Shown here piece by piece: positions 38,768 to 48,389 of a DNA stretch of 64,000 nucleotides (position 1 is the first letter of the stretch; each line of letters opens with the position of its first letter). The notes beneath the pieces are model-generated. The model did not search any database and had not been told where the DNA came from. It saw only the letters and a program-made list of their open reading frames with translations. A program made the position numbers and the translations under genes. Location of the stretch: NCBI GenBank assembly GCA_964634465.1, contig CAZWLY010000002.1, positions 310,001 to 374,000 of the forward strand, in the 5' to 3' direction. The stretch comes from CAZWLY01 sp964634465 (GTDB lineage: Bacteria; Desulfobacterota; Desulfarculia; G963662305).

Positions 38768-40797
38768 ACGCTCTTTCGGCCAGCATCATCCTCGCCGCCG
38801 CAGATCGCGCCGCGGTCGCGGCCTTCCGGCGACTCAAGCGCAACCTGCGTGAGGCCGGCCAAGACGTTGAGGCGCTCGACCAGAAGTTCCGGTCGATACA
38901 AAAGAGCTTCCGCGGCGGCCTGGCCCTGGGCGCGGCGTCCATAGGCATGGCTAAGAGTCTCAAGCCCGGCATCCAGGCCGCTGGCGACCTCCAGACAGCG
39001 TTAAAAGAGTTGAAGGCCGAGTCGATCCGGCCGGGGATGGACCTGACCGAGGTCAAGGCGGGGCTTGAGGAATACAAAAAAATGGCCGCCCGGGTCCAGG
39101 CCCAGACCAGCTTCGACATGGCCGGTGTAATCCGTATCTCCACCAAGCTGAAAAAGGCCGGGATGACGGACGAGCAGATCCTACGCGGCGGCGGAGAGGC
39201 GGTCGCCCAGTTGGCCACGGCCTACAAGGAGGTCTCGCCCGAACTGGCCGCCGAGATAGTCTCCCGTCTATCCGCCTCCATGGCGACGACGGACATCAAA
39301 GGGCTGGCTAACATCTTGGCCCAGGTTTCAGCTTCGACTACGACCAATGTCGTCGAGCTCTACCGGGGCCTGGTTCCTGCGGCCCCCCAGGCCAAGAAGT
39401 TCGGCCTGACCGACCGTGAGTACGCCGCCATGATTGCCACCATGCAAGGCCGCGGCATCGAAGGGTCCAAGGCCGGCGAGGCGGCGAAGGCGTTTTTCGC
39501 CCGACTGGCCGAAGCCGAGGGCGACCCGAAGAAACGAGCCAAGCTCCGGGAATTCGGCATTGACCCGTTTGACGAAAAAGGCCGGCTCAAAAACATCAAA
39601 ACCGTCATCAACCAGTTCCGTAAGGCCATGGGCAAAATGACCGCCCAGGAGCAAACCAAAGCCCTGACAGACCTGTTCGGTATGGAGCACGCCAGCAAGC
39701 TGGAACAGTTGTTCAAGGCTGGCGCAAAGTCGTTTGAGGAGGTCCTGCAAAAGTCCCTGTCTGCGGCCAACCTTGAGACTCGGGTCAAAATCAGGCTGGA
39801 AGGGTACCAGGCCAGCCTCGACGCCCTTCAAGGCAACATCAAGACGACTCTCGGCCTGGCCTTCACGCCCATGGTTGAGAAGCTCAAGGAGATTGTTGGC
39901 TATCTGGACAAAATAATCGCCCGCGTCGGCCAGGCCATGGCCGGCAATAAGGGCCTCCAAAAGGCGGTCTCCTACGGTACAGCCGCCGCCATCGGCACCA
40001 CCGCATTGGCCGCTATCGGGCGCCTGTCCAGCGCCGGGCTCAAAGCCAGCCGGCTATTTCTGACCGGGCGCAAGGCCGCCAAGGGGGCCCTTGGCCGTAG
40101 CGCCCGAGTGGCCGCCGAGATCGCCCAGGCCAAAGTCCTGGAGACGGCCGGGGTTAATGTCCAGAAAGTTTGGGTGGTCAACTGGCCAGAGTATCTCGGC
40201 GGCGGCGGAACCCCGCTACTCGGGCACACACCCGTGCTCCCCTCTACCGGATCTTCCGCCGGCAGTGTAGGCCGAACGGCAAGACGCGTCGGGAAGCTGG
40301 CCCGGAGTCTGAGGTTGCTCGGCCGGGCCGCCACCTTCGCCACCGGCCCGCTCGGGATAGTGATCGGCGGTCTTTGGGCGTTGGCCGAGATGGTCACACC
40401 GGAGGAGCTCGAGCGGCACAAGGAGGCCGAAAAACGTGTCCCCGAGATGGTCAAGACCGCCCTCGAAAACGATCAGACCGGCTATGGCCGAATGGCCCTG
40501 GAGCGCGCTGGGATGGCGCCGACGACCTCTCAGCCGGGGCCCGACGCCGCCGAAGCTGACATGCTGACCGCCCGACAAGGGGGCGCGGCTACGGGCCGGG
40601 CCTGGGCCAGCTACCACCAGACCATGGCCGAGCCGACGGTCGACCCGTTGATCGCCCGCCTGACCAAGGCGCTTGAACGCTTGGAGCGCCGGAGCGGCCA
40701 GGAGGGCAAGATCACCGTCGAAATCAAGGTCGACGACACCGGCCGGCTCGTCACTGACAAACGGATCGAGCACATGCTGCTCAGGGGGGCGGTGTGA
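38764..40797 (+). CDS. Tape measure protein
   Basis: 677 aa. It sets tail length and occupies the tube. The N-terminal helical part (RAAVAAFRRLKRNLREAGQDVEALDQKF), the conserved PhageMin_Tail block (GDLQTALKELKAES; VSASTTTNVVELYRGL; GIEGSKAGEAAKAFFARLAEA; LFGMEHASKLEQLF) and a hydrophobic middle to late part (GTAAAIGTTALAAIG; FATGPLGIVIGGLWALAEMV) are all visible. The C-terminus ends in a short helix. Directly after the frameshifted chaperone, as expected. Confidence 0.92.
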   Translation: MNALSASIILAAADRAAVAAFRRLKRNLREAGQDVEALDQKFRSIQKSFRGGLALGAASIGMAKSLKPGIQAAGDLQTALKELKAESIRPGMDLTEVKAGLEEYKKMAARVQAQTSFDMAGVIRISTKLKKAGMTDEQILRGGGEAVAQLATAYKEVSPELAAEIVSRLSASMATTDIKGLANILAQVSASTTTNVVELYRGLVPAAPQAKKFGLTDREYAAMIATMQGRGIEGSKAGEAAKAFFARLAEAEGDPKKRAKLREFGIDPFDEKGRLKNIKTVINQFRKAMGKMTAQEQTKALTDLFGMEHASKLEQLFKAGAKSFEEVLQKSLSAANLETRVKIRLEGYQASLDALQGNIKTTLGLAFTPMVEKLKEIVGYLDKIIARVGQAMAGNKGLQKAVSYGTAAAIGTTALAAIGRLSSAGLKASRLFLTGRKAAKGALGRSARVAAEIAQAKVLETAGVNVQKVWVVNWPEYLGGGGTPLLGHTPVLPSTGSSAGSVGRTARRVGKLARSLRLLGRAATFATGPLGIVIGGLWALAEMVTPEELERHKEAEKRVPEMVKTALENDQTGYGRMALERAGMAPTTSQPGPDAAEADMLTARQGGAATGRAWASYHQTMAEPTVDPLIARLTKALERLERRSGQEGKITVEIKVDDTGRLVTDKRIEHMLLRGAV

Positions 40798-41825
40798 TGC
40801 TGACCGAATGGCCCGAACTGCACAAGACAGCCCCCGATGGCCAGCCGGCCAGCTTTCGGGGCGTGCCATTCCACGTCATCTCCGACACCCCCGACCGGTC
40901 TCACGCTCCAGCCATCTACGAGTATCCCGACCGGCCGGGCGCCGTGGTCAAAGACCAGGCCCGAGGCGCGTCGCGGTTCCGGCTGACCGCCGTTTTTTTC
41001 GGCGACACCTACCGCGACTCCGAGCGGTTCAAGGCCGCTCTGGACGAGACCGGTCCGGGCGACCTGGTCCACCCGGTCTGGGGGACGATGGAGGTCGTGG
41101 TCGGCCAGGTATCCGGCCCTCGGCACTCGGCCGATCGGCGACGCTACTGCGAGTTCGACGTCGAGTTCATCCTCCATGAGCCCACGCCCCAGGAGCTCAG
41201 GCTGTTGCCCGGCCGGAGTCCCAAGGGCCTGCACGACGTGGTCGTCCAGGGGATGGAGGACGCCGTTAAGGAGGCCAAGAAAAAGGTCGAGCAAGCGGCC
41301 CGCCAGGCCAAGGAGGGCCCGCTGGGCGTGCTGAAGCAGGTCCGGGATTCGTTCTCAAAGATCGCCCGCCAAGTTGAGGCGTTCGCGGCGCTCTCCGACC
41401 TGCTGTTGTCCGGCGACGTGGTCGGCCTGGCCGACGCCCTGGCCGACCAGATATTTGAGCTGCCCGAGGGCGTCGGCGGCTGGATAGACGCTCCGACGGA
41501 GTGGTGCGACGCGGTCGATCGGTCGATGATCGCCCGGGCCCAGCAGACGTTGTCGCTGGGCGGGTCGGCCGCCTCCCGGTTGGGCCTGTTCGCGGCCGAG
41601 GCCAAACTGCTGCACGACAGCGTCGTCGATCTCTTGGGCCAGGCGGCCAAGACCGGTCCGGCCAAGCCGCTGGCCGACTACGTCCGGCTGGCCGGAGCCT
41701 CGACCTCTGTGGCCGCCGCGGCCGAGATCCTCCTGGCCGACCTGGCCGTGCTGGACCGCAACCCCTACACCGGCCCGACCATCGGGATCACGGCCCAGGA
41801 GCCGGAGGTACGGCCATGGGCTTGA
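40797..41825 (+). CDS. DNA circularisation/tail protein (Mu N-like)
   Basis: 342 aa. The N-terminal domain has TAPDGQPASFRGVPFHVISDT, REYP-type YEYPDRPGAVVKDQARGASRFRLTAVFFGDTY and LVHPVWGTMEVVVG, matching the DNA_circ_N family of Mu gpN. The C-terminal two thirds are helical. In Mu this tail protein is injected and protects or circularises DNA. GGGGGG lies before the ATG at 40797. Confidence 0.85.
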   Translation: MLTEWPELHKTAPDGQPASFRGVPFHVISDTPDRSHAPAIYEYPDRPGAVVKDQARGASRFRLTAVFFGDTYRDSERFKAALDETGPGDLVHPVWGTMEVVVGQVSGPRHSADRRRYCEFDVEFILHEPTPQELRLLPGRSPKGLHDVVVQGMEDAVKEAKKKVEQAARQAKEGPLGVLKQVRDSFSKIARQVEAFAALSDLLLSGDVVGLADALADQIFELPEGVGGWIDAPTEWCDAVDRSMIARAQQTLSLGGSAASRLGLFAAEAKLLHDSVVDLLGQAAKTGPAKPLADYVRLAGASTSVAAAAEILLADLAVLDRNPYTGPTIGITAQEPEVRPWA

Positions 41826-42172
41826 TCGTCACCGAGATGACCCGGCTCGATGTCGAGGCGGTGGTGGCCACGGCCAGGACCGAAATCCAGGTTTCGATTG
41901 ACCTGATCCGCCCGGAGGCCGGAGAGGAGGGCGTGGTCCGGGGACTGCGCCAATCGGCCGACGACATCGCCGAGCTGGGCCGGGAGCTGTTGGGCCGCTA
42001 CCCGGAGCTGACAACCCACGTCACCGAGACGGCCATCCATCCTCGCGTCCTGGCCCACAAGCTCTACGGCGATCACGCGCGGGCTGACGAGATTCTGACC
42101 CTCAACCCCGGACTTGCGGGCCAGGGCCCGCTGATCCCGGGCGGCACGGAGCTGACGGTCTATGCCTGGTGA
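41816..42172 (+). CDS. LysM-like baseplate hub protein
   Basis: 118 aa from ATG at 41816, GGAGG 6 bp upstream. The C-terminal 50 residues have LysM-like spacing (RVLAHKLYGDHARADEILTLNPGLAGQGPLIPGGTELTVYAW), as in P2 gpX-type hub proteins. The N-terminal part is helical. Overlaps both neighbours by about 10 bp. Confidence 0.7.
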   Translation: MGLIVTEMTRLDVEAVVATARTEIQVSIDLIRPEAGEEGVVRGLRQSADDIAELGRELLGRYPELTTHVTETAIHPRVLAHKLYGDHARADEILTLNPGLAGQGPLIPGGTELTVYAW

Positions 42173-43187
42173 GTTGGACAAGGTCAGGCTGGTGGTCGGC
42201 GGCCGCGAGCGCGAGGACTGGACGGCCTATTCGCTCGACGCCGACCTGACCATTCCGGCCGACGAGTTCAACCTGACGCTCGGCACCTACCGGCCCGGCT
42301 TCTTCGCCGAGATCGCCGGCGGCGACCCGGTCGAAGTCTACGTCAACAACGAGTTGGTCTTGACCGGATTCCTCGACGACAAGGCGCCGGTGCTCGCCAA
42401 GCGGGAACGCTCGCTGACCGTCAAGGGCCGGGACAAGGCCGGGATCCTGGTGGATTGTTGTCCCGACCCTTGCACTTGGCAGAACGTCAGCCTGGCCCAC
42501 GTGGCCGAGGCGGTCTGCTCTCCGCTCGGCATCAAGATCAAGGTCCAGAGCGCGACCCTCAAGCCCTACAAGGAGGTCCAGGTCAAACCCGGACAGCGGT
42601 GCTGGGACCTGCTCGCAGAATACGCCGCCAAGCACAAGCTCGGCCTGTGGATGGACGTGGACGGCACGTTGATGATCGGTAAGCCCGAACCCTCAGCCCA
42701 TTTCCGGTTCTACCACTCCACCGACCCCCGGCAGACGCTGAAGACCAACGTCCTCCGCCAGGACGTGACCGAATCGGTCGCCGGCCGATACTCGCGGGTG
42801 ATCGTCCTGGCCCAGGCCCAAGGCGATCAATGGTTCCACTCCTCCCCTGCGGCCCACATCCGGGCCGAGGCCGAAGACCCGGAGATGCCGTCCGATCCGC
42901 CCCGGACCCTGGTGGTGACCGAGTCCGACGTCTCCAGCGAGGAGGAGGCCAAGGCCCTGGCCGAAGCCAAGATCAACGAGGGGCGGCGCCGCGGCCTGAC
43001 CGCGACGGTGCTCGTGGCCGGCCACACCCAGGACGGCCGGGTCTTCAAACCCGGCGACACGGCCACCGTCGAAAGCGACGATATCGCCTTCCGCCAGGAC
43101 ATGATGATCGTCGGCCGGACCCTGATACTCGACCGGGACGGACCCAAAACCGAGCTCCGACTGATCAAGGAGGACACGTGGCCATGA
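42162..43187 (+). CDS. Baseplate hub protein (Mu P/P2 D-like)
   Basis: 341 aa. VRLVVGGREREDWTAYSLDADLTIPADEF, GDPVEVYVNNELVLTGFLDD, SLTVKGRDKAGILVDCC, VQVKPGQRCWDLLAEYAAKHKLGLWMD and NVLRQDVTESVAGRYS follow the Mu gpP hub pattern throughout. Forms the trimeric hub above the spike. Confidence 0.9.
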   Translation: MPGELDKVRLVVGGREREDWTAYSLDADLTIPADEFNLTLGTYRPGFFAEIAGGDPVEVYVNNELVLTGFLDDKAPVLAKRERSLTVKGRDKAGILVDCCPDPCTWQNVSLAHVAEAVCSPLGIKIKVQSATLKPYKEVQVKPGQRCWDLLAEYAAKHKLGLWMDVDGTLMIGKPEPSAHFRFYHSTDPRQTLKTNVLRQDVTESVAGRYSRVIVLAQAQGDQWFHSSPAAHIRAEAEDPEMPSDPPRTLVVTESDVSSEEEAKALAEAKINEGRRRGLTATVLVAGHTQDGRVFKPGDTATVESDDIAFRQDMMIVGRTLILDRDGPKTELRLIKEDTWP

Positions 43188-43714
43188 GCGACGGAATTAA
43201 ACTACTGGGCCGCCGCACCCGCGAGGTGGCCCGGAACATGCTTCGACCGGCGCTGCGCTCGATCCTCGGCCATTTCACCTGGGCCAACGTGCCGTTGATC
43301 CAGGTCGAGGGACTCAAGGACGACATCCACCTCCAGGTGGAGCACTTCCAAAACTTCGGCTTCTCCTCCCGCCCCCACACCGGCGCCGAAATCATCATCG
43401 TGCCCCTGGGCGGCAGCCACGCCCACGCCGTGGTGGTAGCCTCGGCCGACCGGAACAACCCCTGCCCGGTCGAGCTTGAGCCGGGGGAGGCGGCCGTCTA
43501 CAACTCCAACGGCGACTACGTCCACTTGCGCGCCGACGGCACGACCTACATCAAAACCTCAACCAAAACCGTGGTCGATTCACCAGAGGTCCACTTGGCC
43601 GGAGAGGGCGGAGCCAAAGTCGCCCGGATCGGGGACCTGGTTAAGGTTGAGTCCGGCTCGTCTGCCGGGGAGTGGCCGATTATTTCGGGCAGCGACAAGG
43701 TGAGGGCCAACTGA
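43184..43714 (+). CDS. Baseplate spike protein (Mu gp45/gpV-like)
   Basis: 176 aa, AAGGAGG upstream. An OB-fold part (VPLIQVEGLKDDIHLQVEHFQNFGFSSRPHTGAEIIIVPLGGSHAHAVVVAS) is followed by repeated beta strands (GDYVHLRADGTTYIKTSTKTVVDSPEVHL), the expected layout of the membrane-piercing spike. Confidence 0.88.
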   Translation: MSDGIKLLGRRTREVARNMLRPALRSILGHFTWANVPLIQVEGLKDDIHLQVEHFQNFGFSSRPHTGAEIIIVPLGGSHAHAVVVASADRNNPCPVELEPGEAAVYNSNGDYVHLRADGTTYIKTSTKTVVDSPEVHLAGEGGAKVARIGDLVKVESGSSAGEWPIISGSDKVRAN

Positions 43715-44091
43715 TGACCACCGAGCGAGCTATAGACCCGATCAAGGCCGACTACACGCTGGCCGATGGCGGCGATTTCGACCAGCTCGACGACCTGGCC
43801 AACGAGGTCTACAAGCGCTGGGTGCAGATCGAGGGCGACAACCCGCTGGAGCCCAAGGTCGGCCGGCCCCGCCGTGAGCGGCTCAAAGACACCCCGACCT
43901 CCCGGCGCCTACTGGTCGAGGACTGTCGCCGGGCTCTGCAGCCGATCATCGACAGCGGCCGGGCCGAGTCGATCGAGGTCTACGAGGTCCCGCCGCCCAA
44001 GCCCCGCCCCGGCTGGATGTTCCTCCGCGCCGAGGTGACGGAGGCCGGCGGCCGAACCAGGACCTACCACAACTGGGTTGAGGTGAGCTGA
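43714..44091 (+). CDS. Baseplate wedge protein (Mu gp46-like)
   Basis: 125 aa. The order between spike and gpJ-like protein, the mixed alpha/beta make-up, and LADGGDFDQLDDLANEVYKRW, DTPTSRRLLVEDCRRALQPII and GWMFLRAEVTEAGGRTRTY fit the gp46 group. One-base overlaps with both neighbours. Confidence 0.8.
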   Translation: MTTERAIDPIKADYTLADGGDFDQLDDLANEVYKRWVQIEGDNPLEPKVGRPRRERLKDTPTSRRLLVEDCRRALQPIIDSGRAESIEVYEVPPPKPRPGWMFLRAEVTEAGGRTRTYHNWVEVS

Positions 44092-45173
44092 TGCCGATGG
44101 AGCGAGTTGGTTACGACGCCGACCTGACCGCCATCTTGAACATATTTCGCGGCCTCCAGGACGGTCGGCCGGTGCACGAGGGATCCGACACGTTCACCCA
44201 GGCCTCCGTCCAGGCGGCTCTGACCCAGGACGTCCGCAAGACCATTGCCTACGTGGCCGACCAGATCCACCCCGACACCGCCGACACCGAGCACCTGGAG
44301 CGCCACGCCGCCCTCAAAACCGGCATCTACCGCAAACCGCCCAGCGGGGCCAGCGGGACGGTGACCCTGACCGGCAACGCCGGCGCGGTGGCCGAGGCCG
44401 GGTTGGAGCTGACCGACGAGCAGGGCCAGACGTACCAGACCACCGAGGCCGCGGTCCTGGATCAAGACGGGCAGGCCGTCGTGGCCGCCCAGGCCGTCTC
44501 GACCGGCGTCTCCACCCGCCTGGCCGCCGGAGCCCAATTGACCTTGGTCTCGCCGCCGCTCGGCCTGGCTGGGACGGCCTCGGTGTTGACGGCCTGGGAG
44601 GGCGGCTCAGACCAAGAGTCCGACGCCGAGCTTCTGGCCCGCCATCTCTGGAAGCTCCGTCACCCCATCGCCGGCGGCAACAAGTATGACTACATCACTT
44701 GGGCCACGTCGGTCCCGGGCGTCTACGAAGCCTACCATTTCCCCCGGCGGCGGGGGCTGGGCACTAACGACACGGTGATCCTGGTCGACACGCCCGACCG
44801 CCTCCCGGGCCAGGCGCTGATAGACGCCGTCCAGGCGGTCATCGACGCCCAGCGGCCGGCCGGCCTCAAAGACGCCAAGGCCATGGCTCCGGACACCAAG
44901 GCGGTGGACGTGACCGCCTCAATCACCCTGGAGTCGGGCTACACCCTGGCCGAGGTTACCTCTCGCATCCAGGCCGACCTGACGGCCTTCTTCGCCGCCC
45001 TCCCGCCGGGCGAGGACCTGCCGCTGAGCCGGCTCCAGACAATCATCTCGATGGTCGAGGGCGTGGCCGACCGCAACGTGACGGCCCCCGCGGCCAATGT
45101 GACCGCCACGGTCGATGAGACCACCCTTGAGCTCCTAACTCTCGGGACGGTGACGATCACGGAGGCGACATGA
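44091..45173 (+). CDS. Baseplate J-like protein (Mu gp47-like)
   Basis: 360 aa. GTVTLTGNAGAVAEAGLELTDEQGQTYQTTEAAVLDQDGQA, LAAGAQLTLVSPPLGLAG, then GGSDQESDAELLARHLWKLR, YDYITWATSVPGVYEAY and the C-terminal AALPPGEDLPLSRLQTIISMVEGV are characteristic of the baseplate J family. Confidence 0.92.
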   Translation: MPMERVGYDADLTAILNIFRGLQDGRPVHEGSDTFTQASVQAALTQDVRKTIAYVADQIHPDTADTEHLERHAALKTGIYRKPPSGASGTVTLTGNAGAVAEAGLELTDEQGQTYQTTEAAVLDQDGQAVVAAQAVSTGVSTRLAAGAQLTLVSPPLGLAGTASVLTAWEGGSDQESDAELLARHLWKLRHPIAGGNKYDYITWATSVPGVYEAYHFPRRRGLGTNDTVILVDTPDRLPGQALIDAVQAVIDAQRPAGLKDAKAMAPDTKAVDVTASITLESGYTLAEVTSRIQADLTAFFAALPPGEDLPLSRLQTIISMVEGVADRNVTAPAANVTATVDETTLELLTLGTVTITEAT

Positions 45174-46108
45174 GCCTGACGCCCAAAGAGCAAGAGTTCA
45201 AGCGGGCGGCCCTCCAGCTCCTGCCGCGCGAGTCCTACGCCCGCGGCGGGCTCGTCGAAGGCGATGTCGAGGCCTACGCCAAGGCGGCCGCCCGCCTGGA
45301 CGACGATGCCGAGGCGCTGATCGACGGCATGCTACCGCCGATCAAGACGACCTACACCGGCGTCGGCAACATCACCAAGACCGGCACCGGCGCAGCCATC
45401 CTGGGCGCGACCGGGCCCTACACCGGCGAGACCGAGCAGACCTACGAGATCGAGATCGACTCCACCGACGCTGGCTCGGAGATCGGCCAGGCCACCTTCA
45501 GATGGCGGCTGTCCGGTGACGAGACTTGGGCGGCCGAGGGCGTGCTGACCTCGTCCAGCCTGATCGACCTGGGCCAGGACGGGGTCAGGGTCAAGTGGTT
45601 GGCCTGGTCGGGACAAGACTTCGTCGTCGGCGACTCCTGGACTCTCACCGCCGGCCTGCCGGTCGAGACCCTGGAGTGTCCCGAATGGGCGCTGCCCGAC
45701 TGGGAGCGGGTCTACGGCCTGCCGTCCACCGGGAGCTACGAGCTGCGCAACGCCCGGCTGCTGGCCGCCATCCGCCGGCGGCTGGGCGTCAAGCCGGGCG
45801 ACATCCAAGAGGCGTTGAGGCCGCTCCTCGGCTACGACCCGCCGGTCATCGAGCAGACGCTCTTTCGGTGCGACGACCCCGAGTCGCTGACCGACATCCA
45901 CCCCCTGGTCGAGCCGGAGGAGGAGGTCTATCGGGGGGTCATCCTCATCGACGGCGAGCTGGCCCAGAGCGGCGATTTTTCGCGGAGTGAGGTAGAGCAG
46001 ATCGTTTCCGACACCCAGGCCTCGGGCGTGTTGTTCGAGCCGCAGTTCTCCGGATTTTTCGCCGACGATCCCTACTCATTGACCGACACGGACACCCTGT
46101 CCGCTTAA
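45170..46108 (+). CDS. Mu gp48-like tail protein (DUF2313) with inserted beta domain
   Basis: 312 aa, longer than the usual 180-200. The family frame is visible at both ends: FKRAALQLLPRESYARGG at the start, PDWERVYGLP near 180 and ARLLAAIRRRLGVKPGDI after. Between residues about 58 and 165 an extra beta domain is inserted (GPYTGETEQTYEIEIDSTDAG; TFRWRLSGDETW; VVGDSWTLTAG). That pattern recurs in other phage and flagellar surface proteins. The C-terminus carries another decorated end. Confidence 0.8.
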   Translation: MSLTPKEQEFKRAALQLLPRESYARGGLVEGDVEAYAKAAARLDDDAEALIDGMLPPIKTTYTGVGNITKTGTGAAILGATGPYTGETEQTYEIEIDSTDAGSEIGQATFRWRLSGDETWAAEGVLTSSSLIDLGQDGVRVKWLAWSGQDFVVGDSWTLTAGLPVETLECPEWALPDWERVYGLPSTGSYELRNARLLAAIRRRLGVKPGDIQEALRPLLGYDPPVIEQTLFRCDDPESLTDIHPLVEPEEEVYRGVILIDGELAQSGDFSRSEVEQIVSDTQASGVLFEPQFSGFFADDPYSLTDTDTLSA

Positions 46109-46117
46109 GGAGGAGGC

Positions 46118-47302
46118 ATGAAGGGATATATTAAAGAAATAGCTCACGATTTCGCGCCGGGCGAGCAGGTGCCCAGCCGGGGCCTCGACCTCTTCCAGAC
46201 CGACGACGTGCGCCTGTCCGATGCCATCGTCGACCATCACGCCCGCTACCACCTGGCCGCGGTCCACACCTCGGATCACAAAGTGGCCTACTCCACCTCG
46301 GCCGACACGGTCACCCTCTCGGCCGGGATTTATTTCACGGTCGGCGGAGTGACGTTTTCGACCGACGATTTGAGCAGCCGGGACATCACCATACCGGACA
46401 ACAGTACCAAGTACATCTACCTCCAGGTGGCCGACGACTGCGGCGCGGTGGTGGACTGGAACGTGGACCCCATCGAGCGCAAGCGGACCGTCGATCTGCT
46501 GGTCGAGGACACCGAGCAGGAGACCACGGCCTCCAAGCTACTGATCCTCAAGGCGACCAAGGGCGCAGGTGGGACCATCCCCACCGTGACCGCTTACGTC
46601 AATGACGGCTACAGCGGGATTTTGCCGACCAACATCCTCCCCGGCAGCATTGGCGGGCTGCTGGTCACCAAGGCCTCGGCGACGCAGTTAAGGGTGTCGC
46701 CCGGCTACTGCCACCTCCGCGACTCCAGCGGCGTCGATCACCTGGTCGAGCTGTCCTCGGCCGTGACCATAGACCTGACCCTCTCCGGCGGCGGCCGGGT
46801 CTGGGTCTACATCGACAGCGCGGGCAATCTGTCCACGGCGACCTCGGCCTACCCGACCAGGGACGAGGCCAAGGGCGGACTCTACAATGCCGCCGGCGAC
46901 AAGCGGGCCATCGGCTGGGCCCCGTACCAGTCTGACGCGCTGCTGGACTTCCGGCTCGCGGACAACGGCCGCGTGCTCCACCTGATCGGCCGGCAGGTGA
47001 TGGGCACGTCCGCCCACGATGGATTTTCCGATCAGTCCGTCCCCGTCCACCCCGCGGTGGACGGGGCGATCGCCTACGGAGGATTTCGGACCAGCCCCAC
47101 CTCGGCCGCCGTGTACCTGTACGCCACCCGGCCCGACGGGTCCACCGACCCCAACGGGACGGTGTGGGCCGGCGATAACGCCATGGATTACACGTCCGGC
47201 CTGTGGGAGGAGGAGATTACCGCGGCCGGCGTCTACGAGCTGGACACGGCCAATCAGACCCTCGGACGCCACTACCAGTTCGGCGTCCGCCTGGATCGAT
47301 AG
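46118..47302 (+). CDS. Tail fibre or baseplate-proximal fibre protein
   Basis: 394 aa, GGAGGA upstream. Beta-rich with repeated short strands (TVTLSAGIYFTVGGVTFS; ITIPDNSTKYIYLQVADDCGAVVDW; VTIDLTLSGGGRVWVYIDSAG) and a His-rich N-terminal stretch (DDVRLSDAIVDHHARYHLAAVHTSDHK). The position after the gp48-like gene indicates a host-recognition fibre. No receptor-binding fold can be named. Confidence 0.75.
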   Translation: MKGYIKEIAHDFAPGEQVPSRGLDLFQTDDVRLSDAIVDHHARYHLAAVHTSDHKVAYSTSADTVTLSAGIYFTVGGVTFSTDDLSSRDITIPDNSTKYIYLQVADDCGAVVDWNVDPIERKRTVDLLVEDTEQETTASKLLILKATKGAGGTIPTVTAYVNDGYSGILPTNILPGSIGGLLVTKASATQLRVSPGYCHLRDSSGVDHLVELSSAVTIDLTLSGGGRVWVYIDSAGNLSTATSAYPTRDEAKGGLYNAAGDKRAIGWAPYQSDALLDFRLADNGRVLHLIGRQVMGTSAHDGFSDQSVPVHPAVDGAIAYGGFRTSPTSAAVYLYATRPDGSTDPNGTVWAGDNAMDYTSGLWEEEITAAGVYELDTANQTLGRHYQFGVRLDR

Positions 47303-47318
47303 ATCGATAGGAGGTCTC

Positions 47319-47810
47319 ATGGACAGTCCCACGGCCCAAATCGACTTGGCCACCACCCCGGCCGTCCTCTCGGCCCTGCTGCCTCTGATCGAGGCCGAGT
47401 ACGGCTCCCCGCCGGGTTACCGGCGCGACGACGACAACCCCGACCTGGTCCAGCTCTACGGCCCGACCCAGGCCCAGGTTGACGCCGCCCTGGCCGCCTA
47501 CGACCACCAGACGGTCGTGGCCGAGCAGGCCAAGGCCGAGGCCTACGCCGCGGCGATCGCGGCCGCGCCGCTGCCGCAAAAGGCGGCCAAGGCGACGCAA
47601 CAGAGCCTGGCCGCGATCCTCCGGGTCCTGGCCGCGCTGGCCCAGGGGCAGACGCCCGAGGCGGCCGACGTGGATCACTTGGTCGCCGTGGCCGCTGCCT
47701 TCGCCGGCGCCTCGTCCACGATGGCCGACGACGCTGAGGCCCTGGCCTACATTCAGGAGCAGCTCGCCGCGGCCGACGCCGCCGCGGCTGTCCTGAGCCA
47801 GCAGGAGTAG
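47319..47810 (+). CDS. Tail-fibre-region helical protein
   Basis: 163 aa, AGGAGG upstream. It is mostly helical and Ala-rich (AALAAYDHQTVVAEQAKAEAYAAAIAAAPLP; AAILRVLAALAQGQ). It lies just after the fibre gene, where fibre-assembly chaperones usually are. No specific family match. Confidence 0.55.
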   Translation: MDSPTAQIDLATTPAVLSALLPLIEAEYGSPPGYRRDDDNPDLVQLYGPTQAQVDAALAAYDHQTVVAEQAKAEAYAAAIAAAPLPQKAAKATQQSLAAILRVLAALAQGQTPEAADVDHLVAVAAAFAGASSTMADDAEALAYIQEQLAAADAAAAVLSQQE

Positions 47811-47813
47811 ACC

Positions 47814-48389
47814 GTGCCCCACGTCTACGTCGGTTTTTCCAGCGGGATCAGCGACCGGAGTCGGTCGATTCACCGCCGGCTGCTCTCCAAGCTGATCAGT
47901 TTTCAGGGCCGGGGCTGCCCTTATACCCACGCCTTTGTGGCCGATGAGCGCGGCGGCGATGTCCGGGCCATCGACGTGTTCGCCCCCGACAGGCTCGTCG
48001 TCGCCGAGGCGGCCGGCGGAGGTTTCCGCCATGGCCCCTGGTCCGGCCACCACACGCCGGGCACGCCCTACGACATTTGGGCCATCGAGGTCACCGAGGG
48101 GCAGCACGCCGCCTGGTGGCAGATACTGGAGGGTTGGGTCGGCCGGGAATACGACACGGTCGGGCTGACCGGCTTTGTCCTCCGAAGCGAGGCCGAGTCC
48201 GACGAGGAGGCGGCCGAAAAGCTTTTCTGCTCCGAAGCCGTCGCCTTGGCGCTCAAGTTGATCGGGGTTCACGCCTTCAACTGGGCCCACATCGCGCCCA
48301 ACCAGATCAGCCCCTGGCTCCTGGTCAGCAGCCCGCTTTTTGCCGGACCGCCGGTCTATTCGTACTGGCCCCAGGAGGTGGCGGCATGA
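47814..48389 (+). CDS. Permuted papain-fold (NlpC/P60-like) peptidase
   Basis: 191 aa from a GTG start. The catalytic order is circularly permuted as in YiiX/YycO-type enzymes: histidine first (PYTHAFVAD, near residue 40), cysteine late (LFCSEAVALALK, near 140). Such enzymes hydrolyse peptidoglycan amide bonds or lipids. Between the fibre and the lysis genes it may act in cell-wall penetration or release. Coupled to the lipoprotein gene by a 4-bp overlap. Confidence 0.75.
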   Translation: MPHVYVGFSSGISDRSRSIHRRLLSKLISFQGRGCPYTHAFVADERGGDVRAIDVFAPDRLVVAEAAGGGFRHGPWSGHHTPGTPYDIWAIEVTEGQHAAWWQILEGWVGREYDTVGLTGFVLRSEAESDEEAAEKLFCSEAVALALKLIGVHAFNWAHIAPNQISPWLLVSSPLFAGPPVYSYWPQEVAA

